This document shows positions 43,918 through 52,389 of a stretch of 64,000 nucleotides of DNA, in pieces. The notes beneath the pieces were generated by a model. That model was not told where the DNA came from. It was given only the letters and a program-made list of their open reading frames with translations, and searched no databases. Position numbers and translations under genes: made by a program. Origin of the DNA: Candidatus Jettenia sp. (lineage in GTDB: Bacteria; Planctomycetota; Brocadiia; Brocadiales; Brocadiaceae). The DNA is taken from contig CP091278.1 in the NCBI GenBank assembly GCA_021650895.1, positions 1,703,659-1,767,658 on the forward strand. Reading direction: 5' to 3'. Numbering within the stretch: the first letter of the stretch is position 1; every line of letters starts with the position of its first letter.

Positions 43918-44604
43918 TTACAACCCTTTCCTCACAATAAAATTGATCGTCTCAAGCATTTTACCAATATCCAGTGCAATAAGACTTGTCAATGTCATGA
44001 ATAGATAAAGAGCATTAAGGTTGGCATCCTTATTTGAGGCATCCCGAAGACGATTCATCAGGCAACTATTGACCGTTTCCAACTGTTTGTAAAGTTCTTC
44101 AACACCCTTCAAACTCCAATCCGGATCAGATTTACCCTCAGAGTATAGTAAATGCTGCTTAATAAGATAACTACCCACCAGATGGTAAACCGTTTCATCC
44201 TGATTAGCAAATGGTAGATGAAAGTATGCTAGTGGTTTAAGTCTGGAGAGAATAGGACAACGACCCGATGCCATAATAAGTCCAAAAAGAGACTTTAAGA
44301 CTTCTTGCACACTGCAGTTTTTAAAGAATGAACGGTCTTTTGTATACACCCATACATCTACCGGTTCAATGGAGATAACATCCCCAAATTTCTTAACAAC
44401 TCCCTCAATATCCAATGCGACAGGACAATACATGCAGTTCGATACGCGAAGTGGGCAATTACTGCATTGGTTGTAATCAAGTTTTGTCCAGAAGGCGTGT
44501 ACCTCATTCTTTGCCATTTCCTTACAATCCTGCCTGTCAATATCAACCTCGAATGTATAATCTTTGCCGCTCTTTAAATGTAAGTTGTAAATAATTTTAT
44601 TCAT
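43918..44604 (-). CDS. Uncharacterised protein with N-terminal Cys cluster
   Basis: I do not recognise this 228-residue protein with certainty. Its N-terminus (MNKIIYNLHLKSGKDYTFEVDIDRQ) looks like a short beta-rich domain. A cysteine cluster CSNCPLRVSNCMYCP follows (about 49-63), possibly an Fe-S or zinc site. A helical C-terminal half ends with the hydrophobic stretch ALYLFMTLTSLIALDIGKML. I prefer the ATG at 44604 because it matches the start of the ordered domain; a longer start at 44640 is possible. No ribosome-binding site is clear for either. Confidence 0.6.
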   Translation of the reverse strand: MNKIIYNLHLKSGKDYTFEVDIDRQDCKEMAKNEVHAFWTKLDYNQCSNCPLRVSNCMYCPVALDIEGVVKKFGDVISIEPVDVWVYTKDRSFFKNCSVQEVLKSLFGLIMASGRCPILSRLKPLAYFHLPFANQDETVYHLVGSYLIKQHLLYSEGKSDPDWSLKGVEELYKQLETVNSCLMNRLRDASNKDANLNALYLFMTLTSLIALDIGKMLETINFIVRKGL

Positions 44605-44912
44605 TACAAAAATACTATCAGTTTTATTTACGTGCGTCAATTAACATCTATCTCTGGTAATAAATCAAATAAGAATATTGATAAGATACCACAAGCAGCA
44701 GTTACAAGTCCTGAGAAAACACAAGGGGATTATATCTTGACAATGAGTTTTGATATGCTTATACTTTTCTTATTCAATTTACACACCTCCAGCAATAGTA
44801 GTAACCCTTTACATTTTAAATTCATTTTATTACTGATCTATCGCTTAAAGTTTTGAAAGATATTTTCTGACAATGGTATTTTGCTTTCGGTAAGGCGAAA
44901 GAGATCTAAAGA
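44605..44912. other. Gap before tRNA-Arg; promoter only
   Basis: No credible gene is seen in these 308 bases. A plus-strand frame at 44632-44856 has no ribosome-binding site and a low-complexity product. A possible tRNA promoter lies at its right end. Confidence 0.5.
44853..44882 (+). promoter_or_regulatory. Possible promoter of tRNA-Arg and tadA
   Basis: TTGAAA (44853-44858) and TATTTT (44877-44882) are 18 bases apart. A start near 44889 would place a small CTTTCG/CGAAAG hairpin at the 5' end of the tRNA precursor. Confidence 0.35.
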
Positions 44913-44986
44913 GCGCCCATAGCTCAATTGGATAGAGTCACGGACTACGAATCCGGAGGTTGGAGGTTCAAATCCTCCTGGGCGCG
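44913..44986 (+). tRNA. tRNA-Arg (anticodon ACG)
   Basis: The acceptor stem is GCGCCCA/TGGGCGC and the D stem GCTC/GAGT. The anticodon loop CTACGAA gives anticodon ACG, and the T arm is GGAGG-TTCAAAT-CCTCC. CCA is not encoded. The A34 of this tRNA is the substrate of TadA, whose gene follows 77 bases downstream. The terminal base pair 27-43 of the anticodon stem is a mismatch. Confidence 0.93.
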
Positions 44987-45063
44987 TTTTTCATTATTAT
45001 AATTATCGGCGAAACATAGGTATGTTGAGTACCTGCGGAAAGTTTGTGCAGCATCTATAAATT

Positions 45064-45534
45064 ATGGAAGATATTACAAGCAAACATGAATATTTTATGA
45101 GGCAGGCCCTTGCCGAGGCGAGAAAGGCTGTAGAAAAAGATGAAGTGCCAATCGGAGCTGTGATTGTTTATGAAAACCACATAATAGCTCGTGCACATAA
45201 TCAGCGAGAAATGCTCAACGATCCTACTGCTCATGCGGAAATGATAGCAATAACTCAAGCTGCCGCATATTTACAAAACTGGCGTTTAACAGGAACAACC
45301 ATCTATGTAACTTTGGAACCTTGTGCAATGTGCGCTGGCGCTTTAGTGCAATCGAGGATTGATACCCTTGTTTATGGAACTACAGATAAAAAGGCCGGGG
45401 CTTGTGCATCGGTTATCAATCTTGTTCAGGAACCGAGGTTTAACCATCGTTTGAATGTTCTGTCAAATGTCCTTGCCGATGAATGTAAACATATATTGCA
45501 AAAATTCTTTTTAGAAAACTGCCGTACGAAATAA
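45064..45534 (+). CDS. tadA: tRNA-specific adenosine deaminase
   Basis: The 156-residue zinc deaminase has the catalytic HAE motif (His57, Glu59 in TAHAEMIAI) and the zinc ligands Cys87 and Cys90 in LEPCAMCAG. NWRLTGTTIYVTLEPC is typical of TadA rather than of guanine or cytosine deaminases. It converts A34 to inosine in tRNA-Arg(ACG), which allows reading of CGU, CGC and CGA codons. That tRNA gene lies just upstream on the same strand. No strong Shine-Dalgarno sequence is seen before the ATG. Confidence 0.93.
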   Translation: MEDITSKHEYFMRQALAEARKAVEKDEVPIGAVIVYENHIIARAHNQREMLNDPTAHAEMIAITQAAAYLQNWRLTGTTIYVTLEPCAMCAGALVQSRIDTLVYGTTDKKAGACASVINLVQEPRFNHRLNVLSNVLADECKHILQKFFLENCRTK

Positions 45535-45554
45535 CGAGGCAATTTTTACCTATA

Positions 45555-45646
45555 GGAGAGGTGCCAGAGTGGTTGATCGGGACGGTCTCGAAAACCGTTT
45601 CCCGCTTAAAAGCGGGACGTGGGTTCGAATCCCACCCTCTCCGCCA
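45555..45646 (+). tRNA. tRNA-Ser (anticodon CGA)
   Basis: The acceptor stem is GGAGAGG/CCTCTCC, followed by G and an encoded CCA. The anticodon stem-loop ACGGT-CTCGAAA-ACCGT gives CGA. A long variable arm (CCCGCTTAAAAGCGGG) marks a class II tRNA, and GGGTTCGAATCCC is the T arm. Confidence 0.95.
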
Positions 45647-45840
45647 GTTAATAATTGAGAATTAAGGAATCATTAATTATAATTAAAAATAACTATTCCT
45701 TACGACACGTTATTGCGGTTCCGCTCTTTTATGAACTATAGCTCTTTGGAGAAGTATGTATGTAAAAAAGTATCACGTACATACGCTGTAAGAAATTTTT
45801 GAAGCCTTGTTTCACGATACTATCATTCATGTGTTGTTTT

Positions 45841-45933
45841 GGAGAGGTGTCAGAGAGGCCGAATGAGCGCGCTTGGAAAGCGCGTATACCGACAAAATCG
45901 GTATCGCGGGTTCGACTCCCGCCCTCTCCGCCA
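45841..45933 (+). tRNA. tRNA-Ser (anticodon GGA)
   Basis: The acceptor stem is GGAGAGG/CCTCTCC with an encoded CCA. The anticodon stem-loop CGCGC-TTGGAAA-GCGCG gives GGA. The long variable arm TACCGACAAAATCGGTA and the T arm GCGGGTTCGACTCCCGC confirm tRNA-Ser. Confidence 0.95.
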
Positions 45934-45947
45934 TATTAATACTAAAA

Positions 45948-46219
45948 GGCCGTGCTAGATGGGGAGCTAGCGGTACCCTGTAACCTGCAACCCGCTATAG
46001 CAGGATCGATCGCTTTTTTGAGGGCTCACAGACTGTTAGCTTTATCAATGTAAGGGGTGTTGAAGGCTGGATCTCATGCAATAAGAGACGCTGCGAACCT
46101 GGTCAGATGCGGAAGCAAGCAGCCATAAGCATTTGTCCTTATGTGCCGTGAGCAAGTCTGGCCTGAGCCTACTGCATTGGTAAACTAATGGAAACGGGAA
46201 CAAAAAAAAGTGCACGGCC
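45948..46219 (+). ncRNA. ffs: Large bacterial SRP RNA (with Alu domain)
   Basis: The ends GGCCGTGC and GCACGGCC pair. The 5' part (GGGGAGCTAGCGGTACCCTGTAACC) carries the Alu-domain loops with the UGUAA motif. The centre of the 3' half, ACCTGGTCAGATGCGGAAGCAAGCAGCC, is the conserved SRP54-binding helix 8 (given here from 46099 on). At about 270 bases it is the long Bacillus-type RNA rather than the 4.5S form. A T-run follows the closing helix. The gene lies directly before dnaX. Confidence 0.92.
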
Positions 46220-46224
46220 TTTTT
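46211..46224 (+). terminator. T-run after the SRP RNA closing helix
   Basis: The 3' strand of the closing stem, GCACGGCC, is followed by TTTTTA. This can act as a factor-independent stop for the SRP RNA transcript, though the paired strand is far away. Confidence 0.45.
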
Positions 46225-46329
46225 ATAGAATTATAGCGATATTCCGAATTTTCATTTCTACAAATCTTTCATAGCACGACATGGTTTCCACGGTTTTCTG
46301 CAGGTTAAGAAACAACAGAATAAAGCATA

Positions 46330-46358
46330 TTGATATGGGTAGAATAACAAAGTATAAT
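46330..46358 (+). promoter_or_regulatory. Sigma-70-type promoter of dnaX
   Basis: TTGATA (46330-46335) and a perfect TATAAT (46353-46358) are 17 bases apart. Transcription would start near 46365, about 30 bases before the dnaX ATG, and could read through ebfC, recR and rpoN. Confidence 0.7.
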
Positions 46359-46395
46359 AAGTTTAACGTTTTGTAACTATTGAGGTAATTAGCGA

Positions 46396-48063
46396 ATGTC
46401 TTATGTCGTATTAGCGCGCCGATATCGCCCTCAAACTTTTGAGGATCTCGTAGGGCAAGAATCGATAGTGACAACTCTTCGGAATGCCATCCGTTTCAAC
46501 AGAGTTGCTCATGCTTATTTGTTGGCAGGACCTCGAGGCGTGGGTAAAACCTCGATGGCACGCATAGTATCCAAGGCATTGAATTGCCAGCATGGTCCTA
46601 CAGATACTCCCTGTAATACCTGTGATATTTGCCGATGCATCTCTGAAGGAAAGGATATTGATGTTCTGGAAATAGATGGTGCCTCGAATCGGGGAATTGA
46701 TGAAGTAAGAAATATACGACAAAATGTAAATTACGCCCCATCACGGGCACGCTATAAAATTTATATTATTGATGAAGTACATATGCTAACACGCGAGGCT
46801 TTTAATGCGCTTCTAAAAACTCTTGAAGAACCGCCGCCACATGTTAAATTTATTTTCGCCACAACGGCGGTTAACCGGTTGCCTGAAACTGTTCAATCAC
46901 GATGTCAGCGGTTCGATTTTAAGCATATTTCTATCCATGATATTGAAAAGCGACTTCTTGATATCTCTAAAGCTGAAGGTGTACACATTGATCCCTTAGC
47001 TCTTCACATGATAGCAAGATATGCTAAGGGCGGATTACGGGATTCCCAATCAGTCCTGGATCAGCTTCTCTCTTTTTGCAAGGATACGGTATCCTTAGAA
47101 GACGTAAATTTTGTTTTGGGCTGCATTGATGAAGATAAACTTCTGGGTATGTTCGATAGCTTCGTAAAAAAAGAGGTATCCTCTGCTCTGAAGATCGTGG
47201 ATACTGTTCTCAACGAAGGAAAAACGTGTGGAGAGTTTATAGATCAGATGCTTTTGTGTATCAGGGAGCTTCTGATTTTTTCTTCTTGTGGACAAGATGC
47301 TAAATGGATAGAGTTTAATACATCTCTTATACAGCGACATGGAAAGTCTTTTTCTGGCGATACTTTACTCTATATGATTCAATTGCTGTCAGAGACAAGG
47401 GTGCGCACTACGGATTCTCTCTTACACCGTATCTTACTTGAAACGGCTATCATTAAATTATGCCGAATGGAATCCATTGGCTCATTGCATGAAATCGCAG
47501 AAAAAATTGCATCTTTGGAAGATAGATTTATAAAATTAGACAGTAAAGACACAGAGAAAAAGCAAGAAATTATACCTGCACAAAAACCTCTTGTTCCGGA
47601 AATGGTATCAGAACCGATATCGGAAGAATATACTACAATAAAAAATGAGAGTAAAAATGTTGAAATGCAACATGATGAAAAAAATCTTTGGGAAAAAATT
47701 CTTTTTACAGTGCAAGGCAAAAAAAAATCTACCTGGTCACTTCTTAAGGAAGGCCGATTGGCAGAAATAAAAGATGGAGATATAACGATCGAGTTTCCAG
47801 GTAATTATAACTTTCACATGCAAAGACTCAGTCAAATAGAAGAAAAAAAACTTATAGAACAGTGTATAAAAGAAGTACTCCAGAGTAGTGTGAAACTAAA
47901 ACTCGCTATAGCAAAAAACATACATCCCGAAAAAAACAAAACAAATTTATCATCAGATCATGGCCCTTCTAATCAAATTGCGGTCAATCCTGTATGCTCT
48001 GAGCCAGTGGTAAATAAGATCGTAGAATTGTTTGATGGTCATGTCATGAAAGTAAATAAATAG
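46396..48063 (+). CDS. dnaX: DNA polymerase III subunit gamma/tau
   Basis: The 555-residue clamp-loader ATPase has Walker [11 protein letters not shown] (about 44-53), the zinc-binding cysteines [16 protein letters not shown], the DEVHML Walker B and the sensor 1 stretch [24 protein letters not shown]. The C-terminal third is variable and Lys/Glu-rich, as in tau. A run of nine A at 47719-47727 (codons 442-444) lies in the tau-specific part. One extra A there leads to a stop six codons later, which would produce a gamma-like form of about 450 residues. GAGGT precedes the ATG. Confidence 0.93.
   Translation: MSYVVLARRYRPQTFEDLVGQESIVTTLRNAIRFNRVAHAYLLAGPRGVGKTSMARIVSKALNCQHGPTDTPCNTCDICRCISEGKDIDVLEIDGASNRGIDEVRNIRQNVNYAPSRARYKIYIIDEVHMLTREAFNALLKTLEEPPPHVKFIFATTAVNRLPETVQSRCQRFDFKHISIHDIEKRLLDISKAEGVHIDPLALHMIARYAKGGLRDSQSVLDQLLSFCKDTVSLEDVNFVLGCIDEDKLLGMFDSFVKKEVSSALKIVDTVLNEGKTCGEFIDQMLLCIRELLIFSSCGQDAKWIEFNTSLIQRHGKSFSGDTLLYMIQLLSETRVRTTDSLLHRILLETAIIKLCRMESIGSLHEIAEKIASLEDRFIKLDSKDTEKKQEIIPAQKPLVPEMVSEPISEEYTTIKNESKNVEMQHDEKNLWEKILFTVQGKKKSTWSLLKEGRLAEIKDGDITIEFPGNYNFHMQRLSQIEEKKLIEQCIKEVLQSSVKLKLAIAKNIHPEKNKTNLSSDHGPSNQIAVNPVCSEPVVNKIVELFDGHVMKVNK
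47719..47727 (+). promoter_or_regulatory. Nine-A slippery run in dnaX
   Basis: Nine consecutive A code for three lysines. Insertion of one A puts translation into a frame that stops at TAA after IYLVTS; loss of one A gives a stop 17 codons after the run. The run may set the ratio of long and short clamp-loader subunits. Confidence 0.5.
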
Positions 48064-48077
48064 AGGAGGTCAATACG

Positions 48078-48431
48078 ATGAAGGGTTTTGGCAATATTAC
48101 AGAAATGATGAAACAGGCACAGAAACAGGCTCAAAAGATGCAAAAGCAAATGGAGGATATTCAAAACGATTTGAAAGAGCGAGTCGTAGAGGCAAGCTCC
48201 GGCGGCGGAATGGTTACGGTCCACATGAATGGAAAACAAGAGATCCTCTCAATTAAAATTGATCCGGAGGTTGTAGATCCAAAGGATGTTCAGATGCTTG
48301 AAGACCTTATATTATCAGCAATTTCACAAGCACTGAAAAAATCTCAGGAATTGTATCAATCTGAGATGGGAAAACTTACTGGTGGATTAAATATTCCCGG
48401 ATTACAAGGAATGTTTGGGGGTGGAATGTAA
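48078..48431 (+). CDS. ebfC: YbaB/EbfC family nucleoid-associated protein
   Basis: The 117-residue protein shows the YbaB/EbfC pattern: an N-terminal helix rich in Gln/Lys ([20 protein letters not shown]), [25 protein letters not shown], and a Gly-rich C-terminus ([20 protein letters not shown]). It binds DNA as a dimer. It lies between dnaX and recR, the standard place. A full AGGAGGT precedes the ATG; the gap to dnaX is 14 bases. Confidence 0.93.
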   Translation: MKGFGNITEMMKQAQKQAQKMQKQMEDIQNDLKERVVEASSGGGMVTVHMNGKQEILSIKIDPEVVDPKDVQMLEDLILSAISQALKKSQELYQSEMGKLTGGLNIPGLQGMFGGGM

Positions 48432-48474
48432 CTATGAGAAATTATGAGTAAAAGGTCTTAAGAGGTTCTTTATT

Positions 48475-49083
48475 TTGAATGCATATCCACAATCTATGAT
48501 CAAACTCATGAACGAGTTCGGGAAAATGCCAGGTATAGGGCAAAAGACAGCAGAACGACTCGCATGTTATATCTTAAAACAACCTGTAGAAGAAGCAATG
48601 CAGCTTGCCTATGCCATCCGCGATGTAAAAAAGTTTATTAAAACCTGTTCGATCTGTTTTAATGTATCAGAAAAAGATCCATGCCATATTTGCAGTAATA
48701 CACAAAGGGATAATTCTGTAATCTGTGTAATCGAACAGCTTGCCGACCTTTTAACCATAGAAAAGACCGGTAAGTATAACGGTCTTTATCATGTGCTCCA
48801 GGGGCATATTTCTCCTCTGGATGGCATTAGCCCGGAGTCTCTTACCATTGAAGGACTCTTGCAAAGGGTTAAAAGTAATCATGTAGAAGAAGTTATCCTG
48901 GCAACGAATTTGAATATGGAAGGAGATGCAACCGCTTTGTATATTCATAAACAACTGCATTCTTTAGGAGTGCGGGTTACCAGACTTGCCCGTGGATTAC
49001 CAACAGGAAGCTACCTCGAATATGCAAATACAGCGATTGTTTCTGATGCAATTAGTGGTAGAAACGAAATGAGGTCTTCATAG
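48475..49083 (+). CDS. recR: Recombination mediator protein RecR
   Basis: The 202-residue protein has a helix-hairpin-helix (LMNEFGKMPGIGQKTAERLA), a four-cysteine zinc motif (CSICFNVSEKDPCHIC, about 56-71), a Toprim domain (ICVIEQLADLLTIEKTGKYNGLYHVLQGHISPLDG) and the conserved tail RLARGLPTGSYLEYANTAIVSDAI. It loads RecA at gaps with RecF and RecO. The start is TTG with AGAGG upstream; the length matches the family. Confidence 0.93.
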   Translation: MNAYPQSMIKLMNEFGKMPGIGQKTAERLACYILKQPVEEAMQLAYAIRDVKKFIKTCSICFNVSEKDPCHICSNTQRDNSVICVIEQLADLLTIEKTGKYNGLYHVLQGHISPLDGISPESLTIEGLLQRVKSNHVEEVILATNLNMEGDATALYIHKQLHSLGVRVTRLARGLPTGSYLEYANTAIVSDAISGRNEMRSS

Positions 49084-49112
49084 TTCAAGTTTTTTTTAGA
49101 AGGTGATATTTC

Positions 49113-50543
49113 ATGAAAATGCAATCGTCTTTATTACCTCAACTTCAGCAAAAAATGAAGTTGTCTCCTCAAATTATCCAATCAATTGAGATTTTACAGT
49201 TACCTTTATTGGCTCTTGTTGAACATGTACAGCAAGAGTTAGTAGACAATCCTGTACTTGAAGAGGTACTTGAAGAGAAAAAAGATGAGAACCTCAAGGA
49301 AGGAGATGAAACACCGGCCGATGATGCGAAAAGTGACGAATTTGATAAACTCGGTGAAATGGCTGATGATTGGCGTGATTATTACTCCCAAACTATAGTT
49401 CGGAGAAATAACCTCTCGGAAGAACGCGATCAGAAACAGGAGGCATTAGAGAACACCGCAGCCAAGCCAATGTCTCTCCATGATTATTTGATGGGGCAGC
49501 TCTCATTAATCGATTTCCCCAGCCATCTTGCAGAAGCCGCTGAAAACATTATCTATTCCATTGATAAATCCGGATATTTAGCCAGTCCTCTGGAAGAAAT
49601 TGTGCAATCCCTTGAAAAGCCGCTTCCCGTTGAAGAGGTTAAGGAAGCCTTAAAAGTTGTACAATCGCTTGAACCACCCGGAGTTGGAGCCAGAAATTTG
49701 CAGGAGTGTCTCGTATTACAATTGGATAAACGAGATTCACATTACCAGTTAACGAAGGAATTGCTTCTTAATTATCTGGAAGATATTGAGATGAAAAAAT
49801 ATCCTGCCATAGCAAAAAAAACCGGACAGAGTTTAGACATCATAAAAAGACAGGTTGAATTTATCCGTACCCTAAATCCCAAACCTGGTTCTCTCTTTTG
49901 TGATGAAACTATTCCGTATGTAGTTCCGGAAGTAAAAGTAGAGTATATTGACGGGAAATATGAGGTATTTCTTATCGATAACACGAATTTGCCCCATTTA
50001 CATATCAGTTCTTTTTATAAGAAATTCTTAAGTGAAAATGGCACGGATAATTCTACCTTGCAATATATACAAAAGAAAATTGAATCGGCAAAATGGCTTA
50101 TTGATGCAATCGAACAGAGACGGAGCACGCTATACAAAGTAGCCTGCAAAATAGTAGAGATGCAAAAGGATTTTTTAGATGGGGGAATCCACCGGTTGCA
50201 TACCCTGAAAATGCAGGATATCGCCGATGTTGTAGGAGTACATGTATCAACGGTAAGCCGCGCCATTGCTCATAAATATATTCAAACACCCCAAGGTATA
50301 TTCGAAATGAAGTTTTTCTTTACCGGAGGTTTTCAGAACGTGGACGGATCGATGGAATCATGGGAAGCTATACGGCAAAAACTCTCCGAGATTGTTGCGA
50401 AAGAAAATAAATCAAATCCTTTGAGTGACGAAGAAGTCGCAGAAAAACTCCATGCCTCTGGTATAGCTATCGCCCGAAGAACCGTTACAAAATACCGGAG
50501 AATCATGAAGATACCATCATCAAGACAACGGAAGGAATATTAG
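49113..50543 (+). CDS. rpoN: RNA polymerase sigma-54 factor
   Basis: The 476-residue protein has the glutamine-rich region I (LLPQLQQKMKLSPQIIQSIEILQLPLLALVEHVQQELVDNP), an acidic region II (about 50-85), core-binding region and the C-terminal DNA-binding part. The latter holds the HTH MQDIADVVGVHVSTVSRAIAHKYIQTPQG and the RpoN box ARRTVTKYRR. It would direct enhancer-dependent promoters, commonly for nitrogen metabolism and surface structures. It follows recR after 29 bases with GAAGGTGAT as ribosome-binding site, so it may share the dnaX transcript. Confidence 0.94.
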   Translation: MKMQSSLLPQLQQKMKLSPQIIQSIEILQLPLLALVEHVQQELVDNPVLEEVLEEKKDENLKEGDETPADDAKSDEFDKLGEMADDWRDYYSQTIVRRNNLSEERDQKQEALENTAAKPMSLHDYLMGQLSLIDFPSHLAEAAENIIYSIDKSGYLASPLEEIVQSLEKPLPVEEVKEALKVVQSLEPPGVGARNLQECLVLQLDKRDSHYQLTKELLLNYLEDIEMKKYPAIAKKTGQSLDIIKRQVEFIRTLNPKPGSLFCDETIPYVVPEVKVEYIDGKYEVFLIDNTNLPHLHISSFYKKFLSENGTDNSTLQYIQKKIESAKWLIDAIEQRRSTLYKVACKIVEMQKDFLDGGIHRLHTLKMQDIADVVGVHVSTVSRAIAHKYIQTPQGIFEMKFFFTGGFQNVDGSMESWEAIRQKLSEIVAKENKSNPLSDEEVAEKLHASGIAIARRTVTKYRRIMKIPSSRQRKEY

Positions 50544-50741
50544 ATGAAACGAAAAATTCCCGGAGCAAGTATTATTCTTTCAAGTATATCTCTATCAATG
50601 GTTCTATCCTCTATCGGTTGTACTGCATATCACAGCAAAAAACATCTTGATACCATGAAGAAAGATTTAAATGCTGCACATGAGGATGTTGATACAATAT
50701 TGGGTATAGATGAACCCTCCCCGCTCGTAGAAGAAAAATAG
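50544..50741 (+). CDS. Small putative lipoprotein or secreted peptide
   Basis: The 65-residue product has a basic start (MKRKIPG), a hydrophobic stretch and the lipobox-like LSSIGC at about residues 21-26, then a short charged mature part (HLDTMKKDLNAAHEDVDTILG). The lipobox deviates at position -3 (S instead of L), so lipidation is probable, not certain. The ATG directly follows the rpoN stop codon and uses GGAAGGAA in the rpoN end, so it is translated with rpoN. No family was recognised. Confidence 0.7.
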   Translation: MKRKIPGASIILSSISLSMVLSSIGCTAYHSKKHLDTMKKDLNAAHEDVDTILGIDEPSPLVEEK

Positions 50742-50797
50742 TACCGCAAAATGGTATTCTTCACTCTTAATACATGTATCCATTGAATAGGATAGGA

Positions 50798-52378
50798 ATG
50801 GATTTCGATCTCATAATAAAAAAGGGGACGGTAATCGATGGAACTGGAATGCCAAGAAGTACGATAGATATTGGTATCAAGGACGATAAGATCGTTTCTC
50901 TCGATAAGCATATTCCTGATAGTAATTGCCCTACCATCTGTGCAGAAGAGATGATCGTTACTCCCGGATTTATTGATATTCATTCCCATAGCGATTTCTT
51001 ATGGATTGCTCATCCTGAAAGTACCAGCAAAATACTTGATGGGGTAACTACAGAGATATGCGGAAACTGTGGTTTATCCGCCTTCCCGTTACGAGGAAAA
51101 GTACTGGAAAGGCGGTCACAAGGACTAGCAAAATACGATATCCCAATTACATGGCAGTCCGCCGCAGAATTTTATGCTATGGCAGAAAATATACAAAGTT
51201 CCATAAACAGGGCTTTTCTCGTCGGTCATGGTAATATAAGGGCATGTGCTTTCGAATATGAAGATAGAAGTCCCCATCCACACGAATTCCATGCTATGAG
51301 GAAAGATTTAGAAGAAGCTATGAAGGCCGGGGCTTTCGGTATGTCCAGCGGTCTTATCTATCCCCCCGGTTGTTACTCAACAGAAGATGAATTATCAGAA
51401 TTGTGTAAAGTAGTAGGAGATTACGGTGGTTTGTATGCAACCCATATACGAAATGAAGGAGATACACTTGAAGAAGCCATTGCAGAAGCCATCCGAATAG
51501 CAAACCGCTCAGGGGCTAAATTGCAAATATCACATCTCAAAACCTCCGGAAACCGTAATTGGCATAAGATCAAAAATATAAAAATGATACTTGAACGTGC
51601 CATCGATGAAGGGATCGATGTCACCTGCGACCGTTACCCTTACATCGCCGCTGCTACAGACCTGGATGTCATCTTACCTCATTGGGTCTATGAGGGTGGC
51701 ACAGAAAAACAGATACAGAGATTAAAGAATACACAGGCCAGAAAACAAATCGAGGAAGAACTATCCCATGTGTATGACGATAATTTTTGGAATGGGATCG
51801 TAATCTCGTCTGTCTATTATGATAAAAATAAGTGGATGGAAGGTAAAAGAATCTCAGAAATTGCAATGAACCTCACCACCACTCCTTTCGATGTAGTTTT
51901 TAACTTGCTTATAGAAGAGGATACAAGGGTTGATATTTTTTTATTCAGTATGTGTGAAGAGAATTTAGAGAAGATACTCAGTTGGGATTTTGTCTTTATT
52001 GGTTCTGACAGTTCTGTGCGTGCCGACCATGGAATTTTGAGCGGGGGGAAGCCTCATCCACGCAGCTATGGAACTTTTTCACGTGTTTTGGGAAGATTTT
52101 GCCGGGAAAAGAACCTTCTTTCTGAAGAAAAGGCCATCCGGAAGATGACAGGTCTTCCTGCACAGAAAGTTGGATTGGATAAAAGGGGGTTGATAAAAAA
52201 GGGATATTTTGCGGATATAACTATTTTCGATCCTGCAAGAATTACAGATAAGAGCACCTACACAAAACCTCATCAATACTCTGAAGGCATAACATACGTG
52301 ATAGTAAATGGGCAAGTTATCGTGAGAAATGGCAGACATACGGGTGTAACCAATGGCCGTATATTGCGAAAATCATAG
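50798..52378 (+). CDS. N-acyl-D-amino-acid deacylase (D-aminoacylase) family amidohydrolase
   Basis: The 526-residue metal-dependent hydrolase starts with the small beta-sandwich domain (DLIIKKGTVIDGTGMP). The zinc-binding HxH (His62, His64 in GFIDIHSHSDF), CGNCG with the metal-ligand cysteine seen in D-aminoacylases, THIRNEGDTLEEAI, ISHLK and GSDSSV follow. The C-terminal part returns to the sandwich domain. It would remove acyl groups from N-acyl-D-amino acids, perhaps in cell-wall peptide recycling. I chose the ATG at 50798, preceded by AGGA; a longer start at 50774 is less typical. Confidence 0.88.
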   Translation: MDFDLIIKKGTVIDGTGMPRSTIDIGIKDDKIVSLDKHIPDSNCPTICAEEMIVTPGFIDIHSHSDFLWIAHPESTSKILDGVTTEICGNCGLSAFPLRGKVLERRSQGLAKYDIPITWQSAAEFYAMAENIQSSINRAFLVGHGNIRACAFEYEDRSPHPHEFHAMRKDLEEAMKAGAFGMSSGLIYPPGCYSTEDELSELCKVVGDYGGLYATHIRNEGDTLEEAIAEAIRIANRSGAKLQISHLKTSGNRNWHKIKNIKMILERAIDEGIDVTCDRYPYIAAATDLDVILPHWVYEGGTEKQIQRLKNTQARKQIEEELSHVYDDNFWNGIVISSVYYDKNKWMEGKRISEIAMNLTTTPFDVVFNLLIEEDTRVDIFLFSMCEENLEKILSWDFVFIGSDSSVRADHGILSGGKPHPRSYGTFSRVLGRFCREKNLLSEEKAIRKMTGLPAQKVGLDKRGLIKKGYFADITIFDPARITDKSTYTKPHQYSEGITYVIVNGQVIVRNGRHTGVTNGRILRKS

Positions 52379-52389
52379 AATAAATACCT

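Noticed and set aside
44632-44856. 74-codon plus-strand frame before tRNA-Arg
   Set aside because: No Shine-Dalgarno sequence and a low-complexity, hydrophobic end; lies in AT-rich promoter DNA.
47680-47700. A7 run in dnaX as a -1 ribosomal frameshift site
   Set aside because: The heptamer reads A-AAA-AAT in frame, which is a poor slip site, and the nearby nine-A run is a better candidate.
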